NCBI GenBank assembly: GCA_014898425.1
Contig: RCSZ01000016.1
Coordinates: 310,001-374,000 of the forward strand
Direction: 5' to 3'
Length of the DNA stretch: 64,000 nucleotides
From: Botryotinia globosa
Taxonomy: Eukaryota > Ascomycota > Leotiomycetes > Helotiales > Sclerotiniaceae
Under the pieces are notes generated by a model. The model saw only the letters and a program-made list of their open reading frames with translations. It was not told the origin of the DNA and made no database searches. This document shows positions 36,163 to 48,106 of this stretch, piece by piece; position 1 is the stretch's first letter, and every line of letters starts with the position of its first letter. The position numbers were made by a program, and so were the translations under genes.

Positions 36163-37939
36163 TGTGGGTTTGGTATTTGCGGGCGTGTTGAGCGTGGATG
36201 AGATGAGATGGATGGATGGATGGGTTATTGATGATGTGGTCTTGGGGAGCTGGGCTTATATTGGTGCGGCTTTATGGATGGGATGTTGATGTTGCTTACT
36301 TGGAATGGGGAGGGAAAAGTAAACTCGCTTATATTGAGCAATCGGATTATTGTACATAAATGTATGCACTTTTTGACAGGTGGTGTGATGGTGTTCATTC
36401 TGATATAGAAAAATCAAATCGGTGCTATATAGTCTTGACATTTCTAGGCAAGAATGATTGCCCAGGAAGAGAGAGATGTCTAAGAAGATTTAATATCACA
36501 GACCATTGAGATGTCTATTCCCGCATTCTATACATAGGTAGCTAAGAGATGATGGTCCTCGCGATTGCCATGAAGAGCGCGACAATGCCATTACCAGTAC
36601 CTATGTAGTCCATTTAACGGATCCGCCACATTCATAGCTCAAGAAGTGATCCGTTACCCTTTTGGAAAATCTCTCCTCTAAAAATATACTCTGTACTATG
36701 AGCCTAATATTTCCTAGTCGTCCACCCACGAGATTCGTCTACGTATTATCTATAATTATTAGCCAGGAATGCTCAGGGGTAGATGCATCTAACCATACAA
36801 AGTCAAATGAGGGGCCCCGGGGTACTCATCTTCACGTGGTTGAATTGCAATTATTCTCTTGGAAGCCGCTGCCATTTCCACAACTATATTCTGTTGAGGA
36901 GAAAACTATTGAATTATTGCTCAGTCGAACCAACCTTGATAGGAGGACAGGAGGTGTGATACTTACCAAGTTCGGGAAGTGTATGGACTCTTGCTTCAGT
37001 GGTGATTTCTTCATAGTACCTTGCTCCAGTTGTATGAAACTTTGCATCTGTCAAAATCGACGGTTAACGCACGATATATACCGATATGTCTCGCTTATCG
37101 CTGACAGTAGCATCTAGAACGAATTTGAGTCTAGTATCATGCTAGTGTGCCTCCGCCATTATAGTACGGATTTAATTTACCCCCAGCTTTCCCGGGTAAG
37201 CTCCTGTCCTTTTTGGGAAGCAGAATTGCTTGTTTCTATTTTCACTGCAGCTTGGATAGTATTTTTAGCCCTGTCACCTCACTTCCTTAAGCTTTTTTTT
37301 TTTTTTTTTTTTTTTTTTGCAAAGTTTCCTACCCGTCCGCCTTGCCAGTGCACGCTCGATTATACCCACGGGCTGCTAGTGTAGCCTTTGTCGTATGTTC
37401 CCAGGTTTAGACACCTAGCTCTAGCTTGACCGACATAAATCGCAATTGTGTTTTTCAAATCTTGGGGTGTAATAGACTACACCTGCAGTAGTAGAGCAAA
37501 CTAAGATGAAGCCACTCGCCAAATCATTCTCTATCAGGTATACGACGTCTGGCGAATTTGACGATGAAAAGCTTCAACAGGAGGAAGATGTTTGCGATAT
37601 GGGCTTCCATCATTTCCACATTCAAGTTATCGAATTTCCGAGAAATCCATCGGGGCCCCCATTCTGTGGTTCTGTCCACCTGCACGTTACTGTTGAAGTT
37701 TATTTCTGACGATTGATATTTTCTTGAGGGGAAAATGGATGATAGCATCGAGCCTGGCCGGCAGGAAGGTAAAAGAATTTTGAGATTAGCGAGAGACGTA
37801 TGGCCGATTGCTATCTATCACAGCGAGTAGAAAAATCTCACATATCGATGCCTCAACCAAGCCGAATCTTTTTCCATCATACATACTTTCATGTATATTT
37901 TCTGATCATCTATCAAATCTTCTTCCTATTCAATATGCT
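36163..37939. other. Intergenic region between two pseudogenes
   Basis: About 1.8 kb with no supported gene. It contains a short GATG microsatellite (about 36208-36224), a 9-bp inverted repeat TAACGGATC/GATCCGTTA (36615-36623 and 36648-36656), and a 26-nt T tract. The 36662-37117 frame (no ATG start) has many cysteines but no recognisable domain. Confidence 0.4.
37293..37318 (+). repeat. T26 homopolymer tract
   Basis: Twenty-six uninterrupted T residues, equivalent to poly(A) on the minus strand. It could be the tail of a retroposed sequence whose body lies at higher coordinates, or a simple slippage tract. Confidence 0.85.
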
Positions 37940-40579
37940 ATGCAGTTTTCCTTGATAAGAGTTGCTGCCATAATGGGTATGAATTTTGCAACTCCACTCC
38001 CCCAAGACATCGATTTTGCTATGGTCGAAGCTGCTCCTGATCAAGTTACTACTGGTCCTCCTGTTGGTGTAACTGCTCAATCTGTCGCTTACGATGCTTT
38101 GACCGCAATTGTTGCTGCCACTCAAGCTGTTGCATCTCAATCTGTGGCAATCAGCGATGCTGCCAATGCACCAAAGGTCAAGAGAACAGCATGTCAGGCT
38201 CAGCCAGCCGGTGCTACTGGAGCTCCAGCATACGCCTCTGATTCTCCATCTGCTTTTTTAGCCAATCCTGGATTCTCTGATGCTGCCTCCGCTGCTTCTA
38301 CTCCAGCTGGATACACACAATCTTTCCAGAACCTCAAGGCATCCAACAAGTAAGTATTAGAAGTCATGATGCCCGAGAAATAATTCAACAGTCGCCTAGT
38401 GCCTATGGGTATATGTGTTTCACTACTCTTGAGAATTATGATTCGGAATTTTGTGCATCGAAATGTTCAGCTATCAACGGATGTATGGCCTTCAACCTTT
38501 GTAAGTTCACATGTCTCATTCGAAAGAATGATTGCAGCGACGGACTAACGTGTATACAGACATTGAGCTTGATCCAAGCGTCGAACCTGGAGCGTCATGC
38601 GAGGATTCTCCAAGTGTTACAATGATCAAATACGTGTTCTGGGGTGGCCCAGTTTCTACCGAAAATGCCGTAAACTCTGGACAATACAGAGATGATTTCA
38701 GGTCGTGATTGCTGGATCCAATGGATATACGAATGACAGCATCCCCCCTATCCCTAGTTGTGGAAATGCACAATATCTAGGAAATGCTGCTATTAATGCG
38801 CCATATGATTCACAAGGGTAAGTGATAAGATGAAACATATTTTTTACAATTCTCATAATTGTCGCTAACATTTTCAATAGATGTAATACTTACACGGGGT
38901 CAACAATCTTCTCTACCGGTCCTTTCGATGCATCTCTCTGTGCCGCTTATTGTAGCGCACAATCGAAATATAACCTTGAACACCCTCCATCTGATGGAAG
39001 TCCAGTAAAGACTTTTCAATCTTTCAATCCCTATCTCCTTTATGTCAACGATCTTTCTCATATACAGGGCCAATATTGTGCCATCTATTCTGAGGCATGG
39101 GATTCTAGGTATGCAACCAACTTTGGACAGTACCGTGGATCTGATCATTATCTCATTGGACTGTCAATACCAACACCAACGCAACCAAACCAGGATTGAC
39201 ATCTGGGGATAAGACATGCGCTGTTGTTCAAGCGTCGGTTGAGATCTCCTACTCTTCTCTCCAACCTTATTATAAGAGTTCTGGCTTCTCCTCACCGCAT
39301 ATATAACGCTTTTCCAGCTAAAATATAGAATTATTCAATTTTTCATATTCTAGTTTATTTCTTATTATAAAAAATAAAATTAGATTTTTTTTAAAAAAAA
39401 TGTTATTTAATTAATCAAATTTTATAAAAAAATAAATAAAATATTTTTATTTATTTTTTGAAATAGGATTTGAAAGAGTTAAAGTTGAAAATTCTAAATT
39501 TTGATAAAAATTCGTTTATTTTGTATAGGGAAAACATTATATATTAGAATTTTTAAAAAAATTCGATTTCAATATTATATAATTATTCAACAAAAATAAT
39601 AAAAAATATTTCGAATAATTTTTTATATTTTGATTTCAATTATTTATTATTTTCGATTTTTTAAAAAAGAAAATATAAAGATTTAATTGAAATATTCAAT
39701 ATAATAATTTATATAGGAAAACCTCATTTTTGCAGGGATTTTGTCACATTTGTCACAAAGGTGCGGTGAGCAGATGCCAGAATTCTTACCACCTTGCTCG
39801 GCTTCGCAGCTGATACTGTTACTGCATCAACTACCATCACTTCGATATTTACATCGACTGTGGTCTCCCAAAATACTACTACTGTAGCCATAATACTCTT
39901 CCGAAAAGAAGCGACGTCCCAGTGCATCTAGCAAATGGTACTCCTCTCATACCTTCCCGAGGTCCATGGCTGCCAACAGCACCGCCAATCCAGCAAAATA
40001 CTCAGTTGCTGCTGCGCCAGCCGGGCTTCCCAAATACCCTAGCACTGTTATCTCATCAGCATGCTCCGCACAAGCTACCAAACCAACTATTGCCGTTACC
40101 GTCTGCGTAACTGACTACGTCTCAACAACCAATTCAACCACCACCACTACAGCTAGTGCTATCCCATCCTTTGTCATTGCCGCTGACACCGAGAAATCCC
40201 AATACGTAACTTACGAAGACTATTCCGGGTTGAAGATCCTAAAGTATCACCCATCACCGCAAGCTCCGCAGCCAAATTTATCTCGACGGCACATCTCTCC
40301 ACTTCAGACCAAACCCGCGTCGCCGATACCGACGGCGCGGGTACGGGCGCCCCATCATATATTTCCATGGACGCGCTTAGCTATTCCGCAGATTTTCCAC
40401 TGATGCAATGTACACTGAGCACGTATGATGCATCAGTTGGTGGGTATCCTCTATCGTGTATTGGAGGGGCGTCTGCTCCTCGTCCCGTCTTCCGAGTTGG
40501 TGATTCGAGCAGATTGGTACTGACTAATAAGTTGGGAACGAATAAATATATCCCTACTTTATATGCTATTCCCGCTTGA
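37940..40579 (+). pseudogene. Broken secreted-protein gene, interrupted by an AT-rich island
   Basis: Remains of a secreted fungal protein of unnamed function. It opens with a signal-peptide-like MQFSLIRVAAIMGMNFATP. A Cys pattern of PAN/apple-like appearance (FCASKCSAINGCMAFN) follows, then VFWGGPVSTENA and a second Cys module. Introns 38350-38399, 38501-38559 and 38818-38880 still have good signals. A one-base loss near 38699-38703 gives DDFRS-stop where the next frame continues VVIAGSNGYTN. Another shift lies near 39160, after which the frame continues NTNATKPGLTSGDKTCAVVQ and stops at about 39306. After the AT island (39310-39720) coding similarity resumes with a Thr/Ser-rich linker. It shifts frame again near 40225, then ends YISMDALSYSADFP..IPTLYAIPA, stop at 40579. 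Lesions are indels plus insertion, so it is most likely dead. Two neighbouring genes are an alternative reading. Confidence 0.65.
39310..39720. repeat. AT-saturated island inside the broken secreted-protein gene
   Basis: About 410 bp composed almost only of A and T (TTAAAA, AATAAT, ATTTTT runs), with sharp edges against ordinary coding sequence on both sides. This composition is characteristic of RIP-mutated repeat DNA in ascomycetes. I found no clear terminal repeats or target-site duplication. Confidence 0.6.
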
Positions 40580-40954
40580 GCGAGCAAGAGAAAATGCGCG
40601 AATGAGCATGAAGATGATTTCGTTAATGAGGAGGAGGAGAGTGGATTTATTGCTTGCAGTGGTTTGAAGCCGATTTTTAATTATTTCTATTCATGTATTC
40701 AGGTATGGGAGGATGTGACCTAGTCACGGCAATTCCCTTCATTGCTGGACTGTAGTTCAGACTATTCGAATCCCGAAACTTATTGTTTCCCAATTCAAAC
40801 ACAAAATTTTCCTCAAAAGCAAGAATTCAAATGATAAACTACTTATTTAAGTGAATGTATCCACTTGTATATCGATTCCCAGCCCAGTTCATGCCTTCCA
40901 GACACACCCTTAACGCCCATGATGTGGAATGCAGCTCCATATATTACAACATCT
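40580..40954. other. Short spacer before the TAF6 3' end
   Basis: 375 bp between the pseudogene end and the stop of the minus-strand TAF6 gene. It probably contains the TAF6 3' UTR. Nothing else seen. Confidence 0.45.
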
Positions 40955-42413
40955 TTAATTCTTCTCTCTCGCTTCCAAAATTGTCTTGTTCAATTTATGA
41001 TCCCCTGCATTCCGTACCCTTTTCCCGATAGTAGGTCCCAGAAACTCTTCAAGCTGTTTTCCTTCGTCGTCATCTAAATCCATCGTCCCATTCACTCCGT
41101 TGCCATTTGTACCGTTTGTACCATTCGTAAGTGTTTCAGTTTTTTCAGAGAGGCTCATCATCGCTTTCATGATTACAGCGACTAACATCTGTATCTCCTT
41201 ATCATCACCAGTCCTGTCAGTTCTCAACTTGTTCAGCACATAATCGAATGCACCCAAGTTTGGTAGAATAAGAGCTCTGACACCATCGGGGCCACCAATA
41301 GCTAGAAGCCCACTGATAGCTCCATAATATTCTCCTGGAGAGCGTGTTGGATCCAGGAAGAATTTTAGACACGATCTTGCCAACCTTGCTCTAAGCTGTG
41401 CGTTTGATTCCGTGTAATTTTTTGAGATGATCCCAATGAGGGATGCGGCCGTGTCTCGCAATTGATATTTTTCTCTCAACTCTTCTGGAGTCCCGCTGCC
41501 GAGTTTACGACCGACGAGACATGTAAGAATAGGTGGGCAAAGACTTGATATGTAAGGATTGACAAATAGGGTTGTGTTTGATATAAGGGCATGGGCCAAT
41601 TTCAACATTGTTTGTAATACGAAGAGATTGCTCAGAGAATGAGTGACCTTCTCAGCAATGAAATGAACAAAATATGGAACCAGTTGTTGAAGACCTGGAT
41701 CCGATTTCACACTTTCCAACGCGGATTCTCGCAAGGTTACGACTTCTGGATCGTCGTCATCATCAAGAATAGCTTCGCGTATCTTGTCGAAGAAAAGTAT
41801 TAATTCTTTCGACACAATATGTTTGACTAAAGGTTTGACGGAAACATTATCGTTACCAGCCAGTGCTCCAAGATTGGGGTTCGCACCAGGACCTTTAGGC
41901 ACGAGGTCATTTGCACGAGCTTCTGCTGTTGTGGGATTTTGTGGAATTGATGGTTGAACGCCTTCAACCGCAAGCCAATGTGCTGTTTTCATTAGCATCA
42001 TGCCATACCTGATCTTTCCATATCATCTTACCAGTAAACGACATATCTCTGGGCACCTTTGGTAAAGGCGCATTAATCAGTTTCTCAAAATCTACTTCCT
42101 CATCCTCAATATAAAAGAGCGGTTGGCCAGGACCTAAGCTTGCCTCTCCAAATCTCAATGGTCTTGTGGATTCGTAACCATAAAGTGGCTCGACGTCCAA
42201 TACTTTGAGCGCTTGTGAAATATCCTGTGTGCCCAACACTGTTCTTTTTCCTTGATGCATGAATCGCATTGCTTCGACAATGACCTGGCCAACTCGGTAT
42301 TCAACTTCTTGCGACAATGCCCTGACTGCCTCTTCGCCCAATTGTGAGATGCCGACAGATTCGGCAACATCGCGAACATTGTCCGGGTTCCATACTAACT
42401 TAGGATCCGCCAT
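40955..42413 (-). CDS. TAF6: TFIID/SAGA subunit TAF6
   Basis: Histone-fold TBP-associated factor in TFIID and SAGA, pairing with TAF9, nuclear. Two exons: 42413-42032 and 41982-40955, 469 aa. The 49-nt intron (GTAAGATG, GCTAAT branch, ACAG) joins MSFT to [17 protein letters not shown], the conserved link between the histone fold and the TAF6C HEAT domain. Without splicing the frame stops after about 20 wrong residues. ATG 42413 opens [20 protein letters not shown]. Histone fold at residues 5-75 ([40 protein letters not shown]), linker [14 protein letters not shown], then helical repeats of the TAF6C domain ([72 protein letters not shown]). A short Asn/Gly/Thr repeat ([14 protein letters not shown]) precedes the C-terminus. 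It diverges from the thymidylate kinase gene. Confidence 0.96.
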
Positions 42414-43010
42414 ACTGATCGAATGAGTTCTGGAGGTTTTGTGGAAGAGGAAGGTTGGACGCCGACTTTTATTGAGCAATGGATTTAATAGAACTGGTGG
42501 TAGAATAATGGGTATCTATAGCTGGAAGAATGTAGCTGTAGAGCATATGGAAAAGAAACCGGAAAGCAGTTGAGATGCTAACATCTGTACGAATAATTAT
42601 TGTGGTCGGCGCATTCGTCGATACGGCTCGTGGAATATTCTTTGATAGGTACTTGTCGTTCGAATAGATTGTCGGAGCTAGAGTGCAAGGCTGACCTCTT
42701 TCGCGAGGCTACTGCGTATCCAATCGATTTCACCTATTCTCTGTAATCATTCACTTCACCTCATTGCACTAATAATTTGCAATATCTTATTCGCTCACAT
42801 CAAAGTTGGAACTGTTCTTCAGTAGATTTTTATTTGAATTCATTCCAAGATAGAGGAGAAGGTTGTATTGCGGAAAAAAACACCCCCCACATCGCTCCCC
42901 AGGTCGCGTCGTGCAACACGTACCCCGCTGCCCCTGTCTACACCCATCCATTAAATTGATCAATCTTTCCAAAATCTACATTTCTCTTTTTTTGGTACAT
43001 ATCCTGCAAT
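42414..43010. promoter_or_regulatory. Divergent promoter region of TAF6 and thymidylate kinase
   Basis: 597 bp separating opposite start codons; it must hold both promoters. A homopolymer-rich stretch (AAAAAA followed by CACCCCCC-type sequence, about 42874-42890) lies on the kinase side. No named site assigned. Confidence 0.5.
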
Positions 43011-43833
43011 ATGACAGCTACAAACATAGATCCTTATCCTTATCGCGAGTCTGCAAGCCCAATCTCCCGCGGCTCATTCATATTGATCGAAGGACTCGAC
43101 CGAGCTGGGAAGACGACCCAAGTAAAGAAGTTATGTGATAAACTATATGCCTCTGGACGAAACGTCAAGCTTATGCGATTTCCTGGTATGTACTATATCA
43201 ATACTTTACACCTCAAGCGATTCATTCATAGATCATCACCCTCCTGATCAAAGGGAAGCCTCCAAGCTCATAATTTAAGACAGAACAACCTCAATTGGTC
43301 AACAGATAAATTCCTACCTACAATCCTCCACTACTCTCCCAGATCATTCAATACATCTTCTTTTCTCGGCAAACCGATGGGAGAAAGCCCAAGAAATCCG
43401 GAATTTGATTGCCCAAGGGTACACAATTGTTTGCGACCGTTATTACTATTCCGGAATGATTTACACATCCTCCAAATATTCAAACGATTCTCCAAATCAT
43501 CTTTCCCTTGAATGGTGCAAAAACCCTGAAATAGGACTGCCGATGCCAGATAGAGTGATATTTTTGGATTTAGAGCCAGAGGAAGCAGAAAAGCGAGGCG
43601 GGTACGGAGACGAGAAGTACGAAACGAGAGAGATGCAGAGAAGAGTCAGGAATGGATTCCTGACATTGCAAGGTTCAGCGCTCCCAGGATTCGAGCACGA
43701 GCGACGCATAATGAAGGCAATTGATGCAGGCAATGGCCTAGATGAGGTTGCGGAGAAGATTTGGGATGCCGTGAAGGATTTGGTAGAACAGATAGAAAAA
43801 GGGAAAGGTGGAGAGCTAGGTGTTGTTCGATGA
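43011..43833 (+). CDS. CDC8: Thymidylate kinase
   Basis: Phosphorylates dTMP to dTDP with ATP, an essential step of dTTP synthesis. Two exons: 43011-43185 and 43280-43833, 242 aa. The 94-nt intron (GTATGT..TTAAG) is phase 1 and restores MRFPDRTTSIGQQINSYL. Motifs: P-loop IEGLDRAGKTTQ (around residues 27-37), FPDR dTMP-binding segment, LLFSANRWE, the DRYYYSG motif, LSLEWCKNPEIGLPMPD, FLDLEPEEAEKRGGYGDEKY (lid region). Slightly longer than yeast Cdc8 (216 aa), with an extra N-terminal 20 residues and a Lys/Glu-rich tail. The gene converges on GTP cyclohydrolase I, with 312 bp between stop codons. Confidence 0.96.
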
Positions 43834-44145
43834 GGACAAAAAGTGGAGAACAAGTAACAAACGATATAACTAATGCATTCGCATTTCAAACAATAGATGT
43901 AGACAGTGATGAGAAGCATTTGAAAGAACATACTGGTAGATTGCCAGTGTAGGTTCCCTTCCGACTTGTATTTCTTGATTTGAAGATCAAAGACCTAGGA
44001 TAGATAAATATCCAAAATAGACGTAAATGGCGTTAAGACCAAAGAATGAACGCCCTCCCATGATGGTGTTGAAGACCACTGTACCTCTTTCCCAAACGCC
44101 TACTTATGCAAATGCAAATGAACGTGCCGCTCTCTTCCCATCTAT
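43834..44145. other. Convergent 3' spacer between CDC8 and GCH1
   Basis: 312 bp between two stop codons on opposite strands; it must contain both 3' UTRs and polyadenylation signals. No other feature. Confidence 0.5.
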
Positions 44146-45204
44146 CTATCTTCTATTCAAACCCACCAAACTGAAAAATTCATTTCTAGTCTTTTCTCTC
44201 TTCTCTATGCAGCCCAAAACACAACTTGTAATGGTCGTAGCACTTGTTTTCTCAACTCCTCGCATAACCATACATAAATGGCTCGATTCCATGACAACTG
44301 CCACACCTTGAGGTTTAAGGATTTCCATCACAGCATGCGCGACGTCTTTTGTAAGTCTCTCTTGAATTTGCAGTCTGCGTGAGAACATGTCTGCAATTCG
44401 GGGCAACTTCGAGATACCGATAACATTCCGGTCCGGAATATAGCCAATGTGCATCTATGTGTCCCAAGAATTAGCTTCCATTGCTTTCAACAATCTGCTA
44501 CGAGTAATCATACCTTTCCTGTAAATGGAACCATGTGATGTTCGCACATACTGAAGACCTCAATATCTTTAACAATGACCAATTCGTTGTGATCCTCGTG
44601 GAAAATTGCATCATTGACAATATCCCTAACATTTTCCTGATATCCTTTTGTGAGATACAACATTGCTTTCGCATAACGTTCTGGTGTGGCCAAAAGACCT
44701 TCCCGATCCGGATCTTCACCAATGCATTCGAGAATTGTGCGAACTGCGCCGGTCAATTTTGTCATTCGGATGGCTGCTTGTTCTGGGGATTCATCAAGAC
44801 GTTCTCGTGCGCCTTTGCCTGAAAAAGAGTTAGATTTGTGAGCGAAAGAAAAACCGATGTTCCCGCCATTTGATGACATGACAGCAATCAAAAGATGACG
44901 ACATACTAGGACGGCTCAAGCCATCAAAATCGATGACTGGACTTGGACTTCTCGAAACTTCAATTGGAGTTTCTTCTGGAGTATCTGTAACCGCCTCATC
45001 CCTTGGATCTCTGGCAGGTTTGGTGCTGACACTGTGTCTTCTATGTCCATGACCATTGGCCTTTGACTTCTTCTTCTTCTTCTTGCTTATTTCCCCGCCT
45101 TCCCCATGATTTTCCAATTTGCGTTTGGAGCTTGCGCCATTGAATTCTCTATTCTCCTTCTCTGCTTCGTCCTTGTTCGCCTCTAGATTCGAGAATTGTA
45201 CCAT
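44146..45204 (-). CDS. GCH1: GTP cyclohydrolase I
   Basis: Zinc enzyme converting GTP to 7,8-dihydroneopterin triphosphate, the first step to folate and tetrahydrobiopterin (yeast FOL2). Three exons: 45204-44907, 44818-44514 and 44454-44146, 303 aa. Introns 44906-44819 (GTATGT..TTCAG) and 44513-44455 (GTATGA..ATAG) keep frame. The first 100 residues are a low-complexity fungal extension with a lysine block ([17 protein letters not shown]) and [15 protein letters not shown]. The enzyme core begins [20 protein letters not shown]. Recognisable motifs: [20 protein letters not shown], the zinc-binding [39 protein letters not shown] (signature) and [20 protein letters not shown] with the second Cys. 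The catalytic His/Cys set is present. It shares a divergent promoter with TAF11. Confidence 0.96.
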
Positions 45205-45778
45205 TGCGAGATATCAGGAATTGAATGGAGAATTATGCTTTATTGTAGTTGATAAGGCGGAAAAAAAAGTCAATAATAATATGTGTAAATGGGGGTTAAT
45301 TGTAATCAAAGAAAATTTACCCTTGAGAGATTATGTATTGTTCTCCGAGATAGGCTCGATTGGTTATCTGAGGTGACGCTAATCACTATCTAGTAATTTA
45401 TGATGCAGCTTATTACTTCGTAGAGCACAGATATGTAATCTTACCTCTAAGACAAACGCTGTTCAGCCTTGTGTTGTGTGAATTGACATGCCATGCTACC
45501 TCACCAATCTTACTAAAAGGAACAACGGAAATGTCTTATTATTAGATACCTAGTAATCAAGTCTCACTCTTATTAATACCTACCTACCTTTATAATATTT
45601 CCATTCTCGAAGCATTCATATACTTTCACCAAAATCTATACAACTCCAACGATTTTCCTGTAATAACAAGCAGGATTTGTCAAATACGGCGCCAATAAGA
45701 GCTTCAGTCCCTACGGCTAATCACGACTTATCAATTTAGCACTGATTATTAGCTCCAGAATCAAGTGCGCCGGTCAAG
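45205..45778. promoter_or_regulatory. Divergent promoter region of GCH1 and TAF11
   Basis: 574 bp between opposite start codons, AT-rich, with a short TACCTACCT motif near 45580. It must carry both promoters. No specific site assigned. Confidence 0.5.
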
Positions 45779-46771
45779 ATGGCGTCTCCACCAGCACCGA
45801 CAGAATTTCCTCACAATTCCCTGTCCCTCACAATACCTTCTAGCCCATTGCCACTACCTCCAACTACGGCATCGCACACACGTCGAGCTTCCGAAGTCAT
45901 ATCGATAAAACGTCGGAAAGCAAGTATGATATCTACTACCTCAACGCACTCTGCGCATCCTTTGCGCCAAACTTCATTCCCTCCCGAATCCGTTGTTTAC
46001 ACACCTGGCTATGAACGATCACCAAGTGTTGATACTATGTCTCTTGTCAGTGGAAGTGTCGCAGGTGGCCAATCAAAAAGAAAACGCGCAAAGAAGTCGA
46101 AGGGTGGAAAGAGTGATTTTGAGGGATCCAATGTAGGCGTGGGAAAATGCGATGGACCTGCCTCGAAGAAACGACGAACATCCAACGGCAATATCGAAGA
46201 AGAGGAAGAAGATGACAATAATGTGGATCAAACAATGACATCGATGACTTCTAGTATAGAAGAAAAGCAAAGGGACATTCAACGAAGAGCTTTATTGGCA
46301 AACCATTTGGATCCAGAACAATTCGAGCGTTATACCGCCATGCGAGCCGTAAAGTTTCCTGATGCCACTGTTAGGAGAATTGTCAATCAGACTTTGTCGC
46401 AAAGCGTACCGGGCACTGTCATTTTAGCGGTTAAGAGTGTAGCTAAACAGTTTGTTGGAGAGTTGGTTGAGAATGCAAGAAAGGTACAGGACCAATGGAT
46501 CGAAGCTGGAGAGCCAAATTCTGGATTGATCGTGCCTCCAGCAGAGAACACCACTATGGAGAATGGGGAAGCTAATGCCAGCCAAACAAACGTACCCAAG
46601 GAAACGAGAAGAGCGCCTTTGCAACCGGATCATTTGAGGGAGGCATTGAGAAGGCTGAGAGAGGGCAATGAAGATGGATTGGCTGGACAGCTGAATCTAT
46701 GGCAATTGCAACAGCACAGTGGGGTTGAGAGATTTGGTACTAGAGTCAGAGGGAAAAGGCTATTCAAATAA
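45779..46771 (+). CDS. TAF11: TFIID subunit TAF11 (TAFII28 family)
   Basis: Histone-fold subunit of TFIID that pairs with TAF13, nuclear. Single exon, 330 aa. The N-terminal 170 residues are Ser/Pro-rich with basic nuclear-localisation-like clusters (SKRKRAKKSKGGK, SKKRRTS) and an acidic run (NIEEEEEDDNN). The TAFII28 fold spans about residues 170-245: ALLANHLDPEQFERYTAMRA, FPDATVRRIVNQTLSQSVPG, VAKQFVGELVENARKVQDQW. The end (LQPDHLREALRRLREGNEDG) is the conserved C-terminal helix. The lengths and domain place match fungal TAF11. TAF6 lies only 3.4 kb away. Confidence 0.93.
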   Translation: MASPPAPTEFPHNSLSLTIPSSPLPLPPTTASHTRRASEVISIKRRKASMISTTSTHSAHPLRQTSFPPESVVYTPGYERSPSVDTMSLVSGSVAGGQSKRKRAKKSKGGKSDFEGSNVGVGKCDGPASKKRRTSNGNIEEEEEDDNNVDQTMTSMTSSIEEKQRDIQRRALLANHLDPEQFERYTAMRAVKFPDATVRRIVNQTLSQSVPGTVILAVKSVAKQFVGELVENARKVQDQWIEAGEPNSGLIVPPAENTTMENGEANASQTNVPKETRRAPLQPDHLREALRRLREGNEDGLAGQLNLWQLQQHSGVERFGTRVRGKRLFK

Positions 46772-48106
46772 GAGGGTGTGCGTATACGACTGAGAGTTTT
46801 CATCATGCATTTGAGCGATATGGAGTTGGGGTTTCAGGGAGCTTAGCCAGGTGGCATTTATTGGGATTATGGATGAACTATCTCATCTAGACGGATCACA
46901 GAGATAGACCGTGGAAACCAAAACCCAACACAACACCCCACTAATCAAGTATAACAATCACAGACACTGCTTTTATGGCTTGTGAATCCTCGATTTCCTT
47001 TCAAAGTCAATGCGATGTAGCAACGAGCAAGATGTGAGGCACTGATGGAGTAGGTATGATTTCAATATCTGGTCCAATACTTCCCGTCGTTGCCATTGCG
47101 ATTTGCAAGTACTTTCAGCCTTACAACCAAGTGGTATGCTGAGTGAAGCGCTAATAAAGATTGTCGATACATTGAGAAAATGTGAGAAATTCGACGTAGT
47201 TTATCGAGTAACAAGTTAATCACAGCTCGAGATACAGCAATCTCTCTTTTATATTCTGCCCCTCCACCTGATTTGGGTAACCTCCCAATGAGATATGAGG
47301 CATGAGAGTATTGCTCACCGAATCCTCGACCAGAAGATCAATTTGCAAAAGATACTATAACCATTAAAGTAAACAATTCATGCCAACTTCCTGGGCTATA
47401 TAGATTTCCACTCTTGAAGCAGATATATGAAGCACAACGATTCATCCCACCGTTCCTTTGAAGTTAGTGGATTGGTGGAAGCTTGCGTCACATGTGAACA
47501 GTCAGTATTTGATTGTAGGAAGATTATTCATTAACGAATGCTATTTATTATATTACATAGTAAATGTCTTACGTGGGATCATGTTTCTAAGCCCGTGATC
47601 TTGCCCTCAAAGATCCATAAGAAAAACGTTGTGTGGCTCGACTGGTCATATATCACTATCATTTGTTGCATGTCTGAGTCTCGGATGATTGCTTTCATGT
47701 CTTCATGAAATTTCAATGGACCACCAATTCCTATGGCTTGCATCTGCAGATTAACTCAGTCACATGAAGATAAGAGGCTTATCTCGGATCCTACCAAGAC
47801 TGGAAGCAACTTCCCTTTTGAGGTTTGAATGCGTAAAGCTACCTAGGTATTCGTAAGTGAATTGAAGGGCGTAATTCAAAGGTACCCCGCTCGATCAAAA
47901 GATGCATTCGCCCGGGAGAGTAGTAAGGTATTTTAGGACCTTACGGCCAGCAAGTTGTTCTTCAATAAGCAAGTCTTACAATCTATTTTGAAAAATAAAA
48001 ACATCAGTTACTAAGATCCATCAAAGACAACATACGCCCCCGCGCAAACCCTTTTCCTCACCCCGCGCCAATTCATAACAATCGATCCAGAATCGCGTTC
48101 TTCAGT
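46772..48106. other. Intergenic region, TAF11 to threonine aldolase
   Basis: 1.3 kb without a supported gene on either strand. It contains the TAF11 3' UTR and the aldolase promoter; a CTACCTAGGTA motif lies at about 47840-47850. No repeat or RNA gene seen. Confidence 0.45.

Noticed and set aside
36662..37117. 151-codon frame with several cysteines
   Set aside because: It begins at a non-ATG codon, shows no signal peptide and has no recognisable spacing of cysteines; not annotated as a gene.
39310..39720. AT island as a long intron
   Set aside because: No donor or acceptor fits at the edges, composition is far more extreme than other introns here, and flanking frames are already broken.
41983..42031. 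TAF6 intron read as a 26-nt intron using GTATGG at 42009
   Set aside because: Too short for a fungal intron and out of frame. The GTAAGATG donor at 42031 gives 49 nt and the conserved [12 protein letters not shown] junction.
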